Shown: in pieces, positions 17,642 through 26,592 of the stretch
How positions within the stretch are numbered: position 1 is the stretch's first letter
Layout of the letters: the number at the start of each line of letters is the position of its first letter
NCBI RefSeq assembly: GCF_004766055.1
Contig: NZ_SPQR01000003.1
Span: 124,001-188,000, forward strand
Reading direction: 5' to 3'
DNA from: Desulfosporosinus sp. Sb-LF
Lineage (GTDB): Bacteria; Bacillota; Desulfitobacteriia; Desulfitobacteriales; Desulfitobacteriaceae
Length of the DNA: 64,000 bases
Notes under the pieces: model-generated
Seen by the model: only the letters and a program-made list of their open reading frames with translations
What the model was told of the DNA's origin: nothing
The model's database searches: none
Position numbers and translations under genes: made by a program

Positions 17642-18799
17642 CTAAAGCAATTCATACACCCCTGCTGCTCCCATGCCGCCACCGATACACATAGTAACTA
17701 TGCCGTATTTTAGCTTCCGTTTTTTCATTTCATGTAACAATGTTGCTGTTAGCTTCGCTCCTGTACAGCCAAGTGGGTGTCCGAAAGCAATGGCCCCGCC
17801 GTTTACATTCACTTTTGTCGGGTCTATGTTCAGCGTTTTAATGATCGCCAGCGATTGGGATGCAAATGCTTCATTCAACTCAAATAAGTCAATTTGGTCA
17901 AGGGTTAATCCAACTTGCTTTAAGACTTTGGGGATAGCCTTAATTGGGCCAATGCCCATCAGTTCGGGTTCTACACCGGCCACGGCAAATCCTCGCCAAA
18001 CCGCAACCGGTTTAAGATGCAGGGCTTTGACTTTTTGCTCGGACATAAGCAGCGTGATAGCTGCACCATCACTCGTCTGGGACGAGTTCCCTGCCGTAAC
18101 GGAACCTCCATTCAAGAAGGCCGGCTTGAGTTTTGCCAGTGATTCCACTGTGGTCTCTGGACGAATTCCTTCGTCTTTATCGAACCATTTTTCACCAGGT
18201 TTTCCCCAAGCAAATAGTGGGATCGGAACAATTTCTTCCTCAAAACGTCCGCTGCTCTGGGCTGCATAAGCTTTTTGGTGGCTTGTGACGGCAAAGGCAT
18301 CTTGCTGTTCACGGGTTACTTCATATTTCTTAGCGACATTTTCAGCGGTGATGCCCATTGAGAGATAAACTTCCGGTGCATTTGCGATCAGGTAGGGATT
18401 GGGTGCTGGTTTCGCCCCACCCATAGGGACCAAAGACATGCTCTCTGCTCCACCTGCCAGCATGACATCCGCTTCGCCTAAACGAATGCGGTCTGCTGCC
18501 ATGGAAATGGCCTGAAGTCCCGAGGAACAAAATCGATTGATAGTCACGCCAGGGACGTCGATTGGGAGACCGGCGCGCAGTGCCATGACTTTGGCCAGAT
18601 TCATCCCTTGTTCTGCTTCCGGAAAGGAACAACCTAGGACAAAGTCTTCAATTTCTTCTGGCTTAAGAGATGGTATCTTTTTGAGAATATCTTGGATAAC
18701 GTAAGCACCTAAATCGTCGGGACGAACCTGTGCCAAGTCTCCTTTGCCCGATTTACCAATAGCTGTCCGCTTGGCTTCAATAATGTAGGCTTCTTGCAT
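17642..18799 (-). CDS. Acetyl-CoA C-acyltransferase (thiolase), FadA-like
   Basis: 385 residues, normal thiolase length. It cleaves 3-ketoacyl-CoA (here probably acetoacetyl-CoA) with CoA to give acetyl-CoA. The acyl-accepting cysteine lies in TINRFCSSGLQAISMAADRI. The second-half motifs NGGAIAFGHPLGCTGAKL (His) and MCIGGGMGAAGVYE (second Cys) are intact. ELNEAFASQSL is the usual NEAF motif. It begins 13 bp after the FadN-like fusion gene, the same order as fadN-fadA in Bacillus. That neighbourhood suggests acyl-CoA degradation rather than synthesis. Confidence 0.93.
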   Translation of the reverse strand: MQEAYIIEAKRTAIGKSGKGDLAQVRPDDLGAYVIQDILKKIPSLKPEEIEDFVLGCSFPEAEQGMNLAKVMALRAGLPIDVPGVTINRFCSSGLQAISMAADRIRLGEADVMLAGGAESMSLVPMGGAKPAPNPYLIANAPEVYLSMGITAENVAKKYEVTREQQDAFAVTSHQKAYAAQSSGRFEEEIVPIPLFAWGKPGEKWFDKDEGIRPETTVESLAKLKPAFLNGGSVTAGNSSQTSDGAAITLLMSEQKVKALHLKPVAVWRGFAVAGVEPELMGIGPIKAIPKVLKQVGLTLDQIDLFELNEAFASQSLAIIKTLNIDPTKVNVNGGAIAFGHPLGCTGAKLTATLLHEMKKRKLKYGIVTMCIGGGMGAAGVYELL

Positions 18800-18811
18800 G
18801 CTTTTCCCCCC

Positions 18812-21199
18812 TTAATTTCGTAATGGTTTGCCTTTGGAGAGCATATGCCGGATGCGATCTTGGGTTTTTCCTTCCCCAAGTAAACTTAAAAATACTTCTC
18901 GTTCAAGATCTAAGAAATATTGTTCATCGACGAGTGTTCCTGCCGGTCGATTTCCACCAGTTATGACATAAGCCAGTTTATTACCAAGGTACTGATCATA
19001 CTCCGAGATATAATTTCCTTGGCGCATTCCATACATTGCAAGCTCCAAAGTAGCACGCACACCAGCACCCGCCATTTTTACCTTCGTTGACAAATTAGGC
19101 CTGAAGTTACGGGCTAAGTCAATGACTCGCGCTTTTGCATCCATGATGATATGCTCGGGATTCATGCTATAGCGGTCATGGTCACGTAAGAAGCCCAGTT
19201 GTCGCGCTTTTTCCGCGTTTGGGGAGACTTGAGCCATAGCAATCACTTCAAAACGTTTGGCAAACAAATAATCTGGTGCAACTTGCACTCCCGGTAAAAT
19301 TCCTTCTGTTGCCCGAACAGCCATTTCCTTGGTTCCACCACCGGCAGGAATTAACCCGACTCCGAGTTCGACGAGGCCCATGTAAGTTTCTGAAGAGGCT
19401 TGAATGACATGAGAATGCAGACAAATTTCCGCTCCTCCCCCGAGGGTCATTCCAAAAGGTGCCGCTACGACAGGTTTTTTAGCGTATTTCAAGGCATTCG
19501 TCGCATTCTGCAATTCACGAACACCAATATCCAGATCTTTCCAGTTTCCTTTTTCGGCTTCTTGAAGTATAAGAAAGAGGTTGGCCCCCACGCAGAAGTT
19601 TTTTCCTTGATTGCCAATTACCATACCAAGATAATTTTTCTCCACTTCTTCCAACGACTTATTAATCATGTTGACAACATCTTCGTTGATAGAATTGTTG
19701 GGAGAACGAAATTCTAAACAGGCTACCCCATCTCCTAAGTCCATTAGACTTGCTCCGGCATTGCCCAAAATTTCCTTACCTGCTTTATGGGCTTGTTTAA
19801 GCGAGAAAGAGTATGGACTTATGGCTTTTCGATGATAGTTTCCATTTTCATAATAAGCCATATGTCCCGCCTCAGTTTTCTGATAGAAGCTCTCATATCC
19901 TTTACCGAGCAATTCTTCCACTAACGGGGGTATAGTGCCCCCTTCCGCGACGATACGATCCGCAGTTGCTTTGACTCCAAGTGCATCCCAAATCTCAAAC
20001 GGACCCATTTCCCAATTGTAACCCCAGCGCATAGCTTCGTCGATTCCTGTAATATTATCCGCTATATCCTTAACAATAGTAGCGGCATATAGGAGAGACG
20101 GTTTTAAAACATTCCAGGCAAACTCTGTGCCAACGTCATCTCCGCTAACTAAGGTACGAAGTTTTTCGGGAAGACTTCTTGCTGCTTTTGCTTTTTCCAA
20201 AGAAGCAAAGTTCCTACTTTTTTGTTGGCCATAGGTCATCGTTTGGACATCTAAAACTTCAATAACTTTACCTTTTGGGCCTTTGGATTTTTTGTAAAAT
20301 CCTTGCTTTGTTTTATCTCCCAACCACCTGTTTTTCAGCATAGTAAATATAAACTCTGGTAAAACAAAGTTTTCCTTTTCCGCAGGCACTCCTTCAGCTA
20401 CGTTATTGTTTGAATGGATAAAGGTGTCTAATCCGACTAGATCTATCGTACGAAACGATGCGCTCTTTGGGCGCCCCATGACAGGTCCCGTCAAAGCATC
20501 TACTTCGTCAACTGTTAACCCGGTACGGAGCATTTCCCTGAGCACCACCGGAGAGCCGATGGCACCAATACGGTTAGCAATAAAATTGGGCGTATCTTTA
20601 GCCATGACAACCCCTTTGCCCAAGACCCGCTCTCCAAATTCGCAGAGGAATTTAATAACTTCCGGGTCGGTATTGGGTCCCGGGATAATTTCTAAGAGTT
20701 TCATGTAACGCGGAGGATTAAAGAAGTGCGTCCCCAGAAAAAACTGGGTAAAACTCTCTGGAAGCCCCTCCACCATGGATTTTAAAGAGATCCCCGAGGT
20801 GTTGGAAGTGACAATCGTACCTGGCCTTACATGATTTGCAATTTTCCTGAAGAGGTCCACCTTGATGTCGTGGCGTTCCACCACAACTTCGATCACCCAA
20901 TCAACTTCGTTCAACCGTGCTAAATCATCGCTTAAATTTCCGACCTCAATCCGTTCCGCAAACTCCGGAACTAACAATGGGGCCGGATTCATTTTTTCCA
21001 AATTCCCCTTATTGATTTCCGCAATACTATTCCGCACTTTACGATCCTCTAGTGTCAATCCGGCTGCTTCTTCCTTAGCCGACAGTTTGGTAGGGGCAAT
21101 ATCTAATAACAGGCTCCGGATTCCGGCATTCGCCAGATGCGCAGCGATGGTACTCCCCATTACACCTGACCCTATTACTGCTACTTTATAAATCTGCAT
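18812..21199 (-). CDS. 3-hydroxyacyl-CoA dehydrogenase / enoyl-CoA hydratase fusion, FadN-like
   Basis: 795 residues from the ATG at 21199, which sits six bases after AGGAGG. Domain order is dehydrogenase first, hydratase last, as in Bacillus FadN and unlike FadB/FadJ. The N-terminus has the NAD Rossmann motif VAVIGSGVMGSTIAAHLANAG and the FFNPPRYMKLLEIIPG stretch. A second HCDH C-terminal domain follows (ITGIDEAMRWGYNWEMGPFEIWD). The crotonase part begins near residue 505, with VIGNQGKNFCVGANL and TLGGGAEICLHSH forming the oxyanion hole, then GLVELGVGLIPAGGGTKEM with the active Glu. It would hydrate enoyl-CoA and oxidise the product to ketoacyl-CoA. It is probably transcribed with the thiolase gene 13 bp downstream. 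Confidence 0.93.
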   Translation of the reverse strand: MQIYKVAVIGSGVMGSTIAAHLANAGIRSLLLDIAPTKLSAKEEAAGLTLEDRKVRNSIAEINKGNLEKMNPAPLLVPEFAERIEVGNLSDDLARLNEVDWVIEVVVERHDIKVDLFRKIANHVRPGTIVTSNTSGISLKSMVEGLPESFTQFFLGTHFFNPPRYMKLLEIIPGPNTDPEVIKFLCEFGERVLGKGVVMAKDTPNFIANRIGAIGSPVVLREMLRTGLTVDEVDALTGPVMGRPKSASFRTIDLVGLDTFIHSNNNVAEGVPAEKENFVLPEFIFTMLKNRWLGDKTKQGFYKKSKGPKGKVIEVLDVQTMTYGQQKSRNFASLEKAKAARSLPEKLRTLVSGDDVGTEFAWNVLKPSLLYAATIVKDIADNITGIDEAMRWGYNWEMGPFEIWDALGVKATADRIVAEGGTIPPLVEELLGKGYESFYQKTEAGHMAYYENGNYHRKAISPYSFSLKQAHKAGKEILGNAGASLMDLGDGVACLEFRSPNNSINEDVVNMINKSLEEVEKNYLGMVIGNQGKNFCVGANLFLILQEAEKGNWKDLDIGVRELQNATNALKYAKKPVVAAPFGMTLGGGAEICLHSHVIQASSETYMGLVELGVGLIPAGGGTKEMAVRATEGILPGVQVAPDYLFAKRFEVIAMAQVSPNAEKARQLGFLRDHDRYSMNPEHIIMDAKARVIDLARNFRPNLSTKVKMAGAGVRATLELAMYGMRQGNYISEYDQYLGNKLAYVITGGNRPAGTLVDEQYFLDLEREVFLSLLGEGKTQDRIRHMLSKGKPLRN

Positions 21200-21367
21200 T
21201 TCCATCCTCCTCTCATTTCTGTTGGGCAATACGTTGAACTCATTCGTTCGCTTGTGGCCTCATCTAAGGATCGAAAGATCATTTGACTAGCTACCTTTAT
21301 ATCTTGTGTGGAACATCTACACATTCTCCACCTTGCCAGATCACCTCCTCAATCAGACTAGCGCTAT

Positions 21368-22669
21368 TCAATCAATCGTCCAATCGGCGAGCTGGAAACC
21401 CTCACTGTCCTTATACCGGTCAAACAAGTAATGACGAAAGCGCACATACTCGTTATAATCGCATTCGATCCCCTCATTGCCCAATACCTCAACGAATTTC
21501 TCCAGATCAGGTGGGCATCCCCAGAGTGGAATAGCCTTTTTAACATTAGGATTGTTTTTATTCAAGTGGCATGCACACTTACCAAAGAGCACTGAATTAT
21601 CAAAGCCGGTGGTTGCCATTTGTTGTTTGCCGCTGACAACCTCAACATTCGGGAAGGGCTTCCCTTTAAAAGCCGAAGAGAGAAGGATCAACATGGGATT
21701 ATATTGAACTGAGCAGCCAGTACACAGGCTACTGTCATACTTTCGAATGGCAAGCCCGCTGATGCCTCTCTTTTTAAACCCAGCTGGACCGGTATCTTCT
21801 TCAGCCCATTCCCAATCATAGGTTACAAATTCCTGGTGATCCGCAATCCCCTCCCCCTTAACGTCGTAATCTGTCAATTCCAAACTGTACCCATGGTCTT
21901 TGGCATAATTAGAAAGATGAGCGACCTCTTTCGCCGGATAACCGAGAATTGCTGCCCCCACAAGGTCACAGGCAAACGGATCACGGGAAGCTATCAATAG
22001 ATTCTTTCTAATCGCTTTTCCAGTAGGGCCAGGGCCTTTTTCTAAAGTGTAAAGACCATCGATGATGGTCAAAGCCACTGGCAACTTTTCAATAATGCGG
22101 GGGAACATACGACTAAGCTCCTCATCGCCCACGCCATGGCAAGCCTGTTTAGATTTTTTATTGAGGCATCCCTTAAGATTTTTTATACCTAAGGACACTT
22201 TGGCCTGATTATGAGTTTTTAACACAGGAACGTTAATGATTTTGTCCGCTTCCAGAGCTTGCTTGGCAATATCCAGTTTGAACCCATCACCATAATCTGT
22301 TGGTACAAACTCCCCTTGGTTAAAGTCCACTAATTTGACCCCGTAGCGCTCCTGAAGTTTTCTATATCCCAAAGCTTCGTAAACAGTATCCGCTTGAGGG
22401 TTTAATGTGGGAAGAGCGCCTTCACCAATCGTTAAATTACTAAATCCATGTTCAGCTAACACTCGTACTAAAGCACCAATCACGATACTGGTGGTAACTA
22501 CACCATAAGGAGGGAATGGCAAGTCAAAATCCCAGCTGACAATGTTCGGTTTAATCAAAATTCTGTCATTGGCATTCAATCCTGCTAGCCCATTACTCAA
22601 TTTCAAACTCTCCTGAAGAGACTCGTAAACCTCTATGACTTTAACGATAGATACGGGTGCTTTTGACAT
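21368..22669 (-). CDS. DUF362 protein with C-terminal cysteine-rich region
   Basis: 433 residues. The first ~260 residues are a DUF362 domain (VLIKPN-like NDRILIKPNIVSWD, LKTHNQAKVSLGIKNLKGCLNKKSKQACHG). The C-terminal ~130 residues hold cysteines in C-x2-C (LCTGCSVQ), C-x-C (KCACHL) and single Cys (LWGCPPD, GIECDY) arrangements that could bind an Fe-S cluster. DUF362 proteins often carry ferredoxin domains, but their reaction is unknown. Its place between the 3-hydroxybutyryl-CoA dehydrogenase and the FadN-like gene, where electron-transfer genes often sit, suggests a redox role. That is inference only. Confidence 0.82.
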   Translation of the reverse strand: MSKAPVSIVKVIEVYESLQESLKLSNGLAGLNANDRILIKPNIVSWDFDLPFPPYGVVTTSIVIGALVRVLAEHGFSNLTIGEGALPTLNPQADTVYEALGYRKLQERYGVKLVDFNQGEFVPTDYGDGFKLDIAKQALEADKIINVPVLKTHNQAKVSLGIKNLKGCLNKKSKQACHGVGDEELSRMFPRIIEKLPVALTIIDGLYTLEKGPGPTGKAIRKNLLIASRDPFACDLVGAAILGYPAKEVAHLSNYAKDHGYSLELTDYDVKGEGIADHQEFVTYDWEWAEEDTGPAGFKKRGISGLAIRKYDSSLCTGCSVQYNPMLILLSSAFKGKPFPNVEVVSGKQQMATTGFDNSVLFGKCACHLNKNNPNVKKAIPLWGCPPDLEKFVEVLGNEGIECDYNEYVRFRHYLFDRYKDSEGFQLADWTID

Positions 22670-22891
22670 TGGAACTCCCCTCTATTCTCTGAAACACTTT
22701 GCCCGCGCCAGCGACTAGGTGGCGATCTTTTGGTACAAGAACAGTAGCAAAGTCTTTATTTATTTTAAATATTCTGAATTGTATTGACAGTATACTCCCT
22801 TCCAATATCTCTGATCTACCTTGGAATTTAGCTCGTGTTAGCCGATAAGACTTCGTTTGACTTCTACCAAATAAATATTCCTGCTAGTGCT

Positions 22892-23758
22892 TCACTCGTA
22901 AGAGTAAAAACCTTTTTTCGTTTTCCTGCCCCATTCTCCCTTGGTGAATTTCTCCACGATCAACGGTGAGGGCTTGTCTTTAGGGTCTCGGGTTTCCTGG
23001 TAGCGTTCCATTCCGATATAGTAAGCTAGATCGATACCTGTGAAGTCCATTAAACGGAACGGTCCCATCGGATGACCTAAGGCATCGGTTACCGCCATAT
23101 CAATCTCTTCAGGCGTAGCAATCCCCATATCGGCAAGAAATTCTGCTTCATGGTGGAGCGCGGCAAGTATCCGATTAACTAAAAAACCATAGATTTCTTT
23201 TTTTAGCCAAGCACCATTTTTACCCATCTTTTTACACAAATCCATAGTTATTTGTGCAGTTTCCGTAGAAGTATGCGGTCCCTGCACAACCTCAACCAGT
23301 TTCATCACTAAAGCAGGGTTGAAAAAATGCATATTACATACTTTATCTGGCCGCTTCGTGACATCTGCAATCTTTGAACTGACAATAAAGGAACTGTTGG
23401 TAGCCAAAATTGTACGAGTAGGGGTAATCCTATCCAAATCCGCAAAGAGCTTCCGTTTAATGTTGATTTTTTCGACAGCAGCCTCAATCACAAAATCTGA
23501 GTCTCCTGCCGCTTCCTCCAGACTTTGGGTAAATGAAATATTCTTCAAGCCCAAATCGGCTTGTTCCTGGGTCAGCTTCCCTTTAGCAACCCGCTCTGGT
23601 AAATAAGAACGTGCGAAAGCTTCCGCTTTACTCAGCATCTCTTGACTGATGTCAGTACAACTGACCTGATAACCAGCTATGGCAGCACTCAAAGCAATCT
23701 GATGACCCATATTGCCAGCCCCAATTACACAAACCTTTTTTACATCCTCAATGTTCAA
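22892..23758 (-). CDS. 3-hydroxybutyryl-CoA dehydrogenase
   Basis: 288 residues if the TTG at 23758 (eight bases after AGGAGG) is used; a GTG at 23767 is too close to that site. The N-terminal NAD-binding motif CVIGAGNMGHQIALSAAIAGY is followed by the catalytic region NMHFFNPALVMKLVEVVQG (catalytic His, with Glu in the following strand) and NSSFIVSSKIAD. The C-terminal dimer domain has DALGHPMGPFRLMDFTGIDL. It interconverts 3-hydroxybutyryl-CoA and acetoacetyl-CoA in the cytosol. It sits in the same minus-strand block as the 4-hydroxybutyryl-CoA dehydratase and acyl-CoA dehydrogenase genes, and supplies the oxidation step after crotonyl-CoA hydration. Confidence 0.94.
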   Translation of the reverse strand: MNIEDVKKVCVIGAGNMGHQIALSAAIAGYQVSCTDISQEMLSKAEAFARSYLPERVAKGKLTQEQADLGLKNISFTQSLEEAAGDSDFVIEAAVEKINIKRKLFADLDRITPTRTILATNSSFIVSSKIADVTKRPDKVCNMHFFNPALVMKLVEVVQGPHTSTETAQITMDLCKKMGKNGAWLKKEIYGFLVNRILAALHHEAEFLADMGIATPEEIDMAVTDALGHPMGPFRLMDFTGIDLAYYIGMERYQETRDPKDKPSPLIVEKFTKGEWGRKTKKGFYSYE

Positions 23759-23791
23759 GTTTAGCACCTCCTAATATTCACTAATTCCCAT

Positions 23792-24676
23792 TCAGGCATA
23801 GGCTTTGTACTTATGATTTGGTTTGACAAAGATCTTTCCCTGTTTCATTAGGCGTTGTAAGTGTTTTCCAAGCATGATCTCTTCGAAGAAACGGTAGAGT
23901 CCTTGGGGTTCTGGGTAACGTGGATATATTATTTTCATATCCACCAGTTCTGCGATTGTCTTCGGTGCATGTAAGTGCTGCAAAATCTGTCCATCGCGGA
24001 GATCAAGTTTATCAGCATACTCTCTCAACCTCTCAGGGATGTTGTCAGAGACAATGCCGGTATGGCTCGTCACAAGAACCTTGGGATTTAACTCGATAAG
24101 ACGCTTGATAGAGCCTGTTAACGCTTCAAGATCAGAACGCACATTGCCATACCAAGGGCCAAAAGGGGATAGATCAATATCCCCTGAAAACAAAATACTG
24201 GCCTTTGGTTCATAAAGGGAAATGTGTCCTGGGGTATGACCAGGGGTATGTATCACTTGCAGTGCAACATCCCCAAAATCTAGGAGTTCCCCGTCTGCCA
24301 ATTCTCTGTCCACCATTTGGCCTGGCGGGCCTCCCGGAAAATCTGGAAATTCACGGAATCCAGAAAATCCAGTGAATGCCTTAAACTGCTCCGGTGAACG
24401 TAGAGCGGGAGCATCTGAGACGTGTGCCCAAATCTTGGCGTTAGGGAAGAATTGGTTACCATAAGCATGGTCCATATGAAAATGGGTATTTATGATCACA
24501 TCGACTTCGCCAGAAGCCCTTACCGCTTCCCTACGGCTGGGTCCAAACCCCGTATCGACCAGAACCTTGCATCCAGTATCGAGCATCAGTCCGTGGCTAA
24601 AAGGAAACCGCCCACCTTGTTCTCCAGACACAAAGAAAAAATTCGGTCGTAATTCAGTCAACATCTCGTCATTCAT
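23792..24676 (-). CDS. MBL-fold metallo-hydrolase
   Basis: 294 residues. The metal-binding motif NTHFHMDHAYG (His65, His67, Asp69, His70) is followed by TPGHTPGHISLY (His) and FSGDIDL (Asp), so the two-metal centre is complete. The C-terminal ~90 residues are helical (YADKLDLRDGQILQHLHAPKTIAEL). The family includes thioesterases, lactonases and glyoxalase II-like enzymes. In this acyl-CoA operon a thioesterase or lactonase (for example acting on gamma-butyrolactone/4-hydroxybutyrate) would make sense, but this is inference. The start follows AGGAGCAGAG. Confidence 0.88.
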   Translation of the reverse strand: MNDEMLTELRPNFFFVSGEQGGRFPFSHGLMLDTGCKVLVDTGFGPSRREAVRASGEVDVIINTHFHMDHAYGNQFFPNAKIWAHVSDAPALRSPEQFKAFTGFSGFREFPDFPGGPPGQMVDRELADGELLDFGDVALQVIHTPGHTPGHISLYEPKASILFSGDIDLSPFGPWYGNVRSDLEALTGSIKRLIELNPKVLVTSHTGIVSDNIPERLREYADKLDLRDGQILQHLHAPKTIAELVDMKIIYPRYPEPQGLYRFFEEIMLGKHLQRLMKQGKIFVKPNHKYKAYA

Positions 24677-24757
24677 TTGCTCTGCTCCTAATTCTTTTCA
24701 GTGCCGTAGAAACTTTGCGACACAGGCATTTAAATACCGTTTTCCTTTTAGGATTTG

Positions 24758-26572
24758 TTAGAATGCCGCTTCTGGAATGTCAATAGCTGAGGTATCCGCC
24801 TCTTTAATAATCCTCACAGTCGCCATCACATCAGGCACAATATTAAGTATATAAAATTTGGCACTCTGTACCTTTCCAGAATAGAAATCTTTGTCATGAT
24901 TGCCCTGGTCCAGCTTATCTTGAGCAACTAAAGCCTGTTGCATCAACAAGTAGCCACCATAAAGTTCAGCTGTAATCCGCAAAATTCTCGTGCTATACAA
25001 AGGAACCAGTCTAATATTATCTTTAAAGTAACCTAAGACTGCACCCAAGAGCTCTTGGTATGCCAATAATGCTTTACCCAACACCCCAAATTCACGAGCG
25101 AAAATAGAATGATTTTGGTTAGCCTGTACGAATGTAGCCATTTCCATCATCCATTCCTTGAAGACACTTCCCTTGTCTAGACTCCACTTGCGTCCCACTA
25201 AATCCATAGACTGAATGAAATTTGTGCCTTCCCAGATGGAGTAAATTTTGACATCCCTAGCTTGACGCGCTACTGGGTATTCCTCTGTAAACCCGTAGCC
25301 TGCATAGACTTGAATGGCTTCGGTAATCATCAACCAACCTTGGTCAGAGCAATAAGCCTTGATCAAAGGGGTGATAACTTCGATCGACCGCTTGGCTGCG
25401 CTAACATCGGCAGGATCATCCCCGAATTCGATTAAGTCCAAATAGTAGTACCCCTTAAAAATCATAGCTCGCATTGCTTCCAGCGTAGCTTTCTGCGTGA
25501 TCAGCATACGACGGACATCCTCATGTTGAATGATAGGTACTCTACTCCCTTTAGGATTGTGAATAGGTCGACCCTGAATGCGCTCTTTGGCATAATTAAC
25601 CGCATTGTTATACGCTACTGTTGCAACAGCTAGAGCACTGTGCCCTGTATCCAACCGCGACCCATTGATCATCTTAAACATTTGGGCCATGCCCTGTCCA
25701 AAGCCTTTTTCATCTGGAGGGCTACCTAACAGAATACCACGACACTGATTCTCTTCTCCGAAACTGAGCACAGCAGTCGATGAACCCTTGAGGCCCATTT
25801 TGTGTTCTATTCCAACAGTTGATACATCGTTGGCCTCTCCCAAATTTCCGTCTTCTTTAACCCACACCTTTGGCACGATGAATAACGACAAGCCCTTGGT
25901 TCCAGGAGCTGCTCCGTCAGCTCGAGCTAATACTAGGTGGATGATGTTTTCTGTGAGATCGTGATCCCCTCCTGTAATAAAGCATTTCGTCCCTTTAATC
26001 TTGTAAATCAATGGGTTATCGGTGGGATAAGCCTTAGTCGTCATATCTCCTACATCGGAGCCACCACCAGGTTCTGTTAAGCACATAGTTCCTTCCCAAA
26101 TGCCCTCGAACATTTTCGGGGTGTAGAGAGCAATCTGTTCAGGGGAACCGAAGGCCTTAATCACGGACGCAATGCCGCCGCACAGTCCAACGTATGGAGA
26201 CATTGCCGGGTTGGCGCCAATGATAAACTCACGCACTGCCTCATTGAGTATCTCAGGAAGAGCGCCCTCTCCCTCTACGTCACTGTTGCTAGAACCCCAC
26301 CCGTTTTCTTGTATAAATTTGAAGGCCCTGTGGAAGGATGGGGGAACTGTAACTTTCCCATCCTTAAAAATCGCTCCGATCGTGTCACCATCATCATTGG
26401 TGGGAGCGACCACGTCTCTACACACTTTTAAGGATTGATCAAGAATTCCATCGACATCTTCGATACTGAGATAATCCTGAAAACGCTTTAAGCCAAGAAT
26501 TTTCTTTCCATCCAGCCATTCTTTGATGATAAATTTATGATCTCGGTTGGTGTAAATAAAGTTACTAGCCAT
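24758..26572 (-). CDS. Acyl-CoA dehydrogenase (long ~600-aa type)
   Basis: 604 residues, the length of the FadE5/DmdC-like acyl-CoA dehydrogenases with an extra C-terminal helical domain. Motifs: MCLTEPGGGSDVGDM (FAD/substrate), KCFITGGDHD, IQVYAGYGFTEEYPVARQARD and SIWEGTNFIQSMDL, whose Glu is the expected catalytic base. It introduces a 2,3-double bond into an acyl-CoA, or runs in reverse. It lies 20 bp after the 4-hydroxybutyryl-CoA dehydratase gene, suggesting a C4 substrate (butyryl/crotonyl-CoA) or handling of a related acid. No etfAB genes are in the window. Confidence 0.92.
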   Translation of the reverse strand: MASNFIYTNRDHKFIIKEWLDGKKILGLKRFQDYLSIEDVDGILDQSLKVCRDVVAPTNDDGDTIGAIFKDGKVTVPPSFHRAFKFIQENGWGSSNSDVEGEGALPEILNEAVREFIIGANPAMSPYVGLCGGIASVIKAFGSPEQIALYTPKMFEGIWEGTMCLTEPGGGSDVGDMTTKAYPTDNPLIYKIKGTKCFITGGDHDLTENIIHLVLARADGAAPGTKGLSLFIVPKVWVKEDGNLGEANDVSTVGIEHKMGLKGSSTAVLSFGEENQCRGILLGSPPDEKGFGQGMAQMFKMINGSRLDTGHSALAVATVAYNNAVNYAKERIQGRPIHNPKGSRVPIIQHEDVRRMLITQKATLEAMRAMIFKGYYYLDLIEFGDDPADVSAAKRSIEVITPLIKAYCSDQGWLMITEAIQVYAGYGFTEEYPVARQARDVKIYSIWEGTNFIQSMDLVGRKWSLDKGSVFKEWMMEMATFVQANQNHSIFAREFGVLGKALLAYQELLGAVLGYFKDNIRLVPLYSTRILRITAELYGGYLLMQQALVAQDKLDQGNHDKDFYSGKVQSAKFYILNIVPDVMATVRIIKEADTSAIDIPEAAF

Positions 26573-26592
26573 TATTACTCACTCCTAAAAGC

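Noticed and set aside
17673-18269. 198-codon open frame on the forward strand
   Set aside because: It lies entirely opposite the thiolase gene, has no ribosome-binding site and no domain; a shadow of GC-rich codons in the real gene.
21201-21345. Small reverse-strand ORF behind AGGAGGTGATC between the DUF362 and FadN-like genes
   Set aside because: The open frame of about 41 codons overlaps the fadN start, and spacing from the purine-rich site to its ATG is poor.
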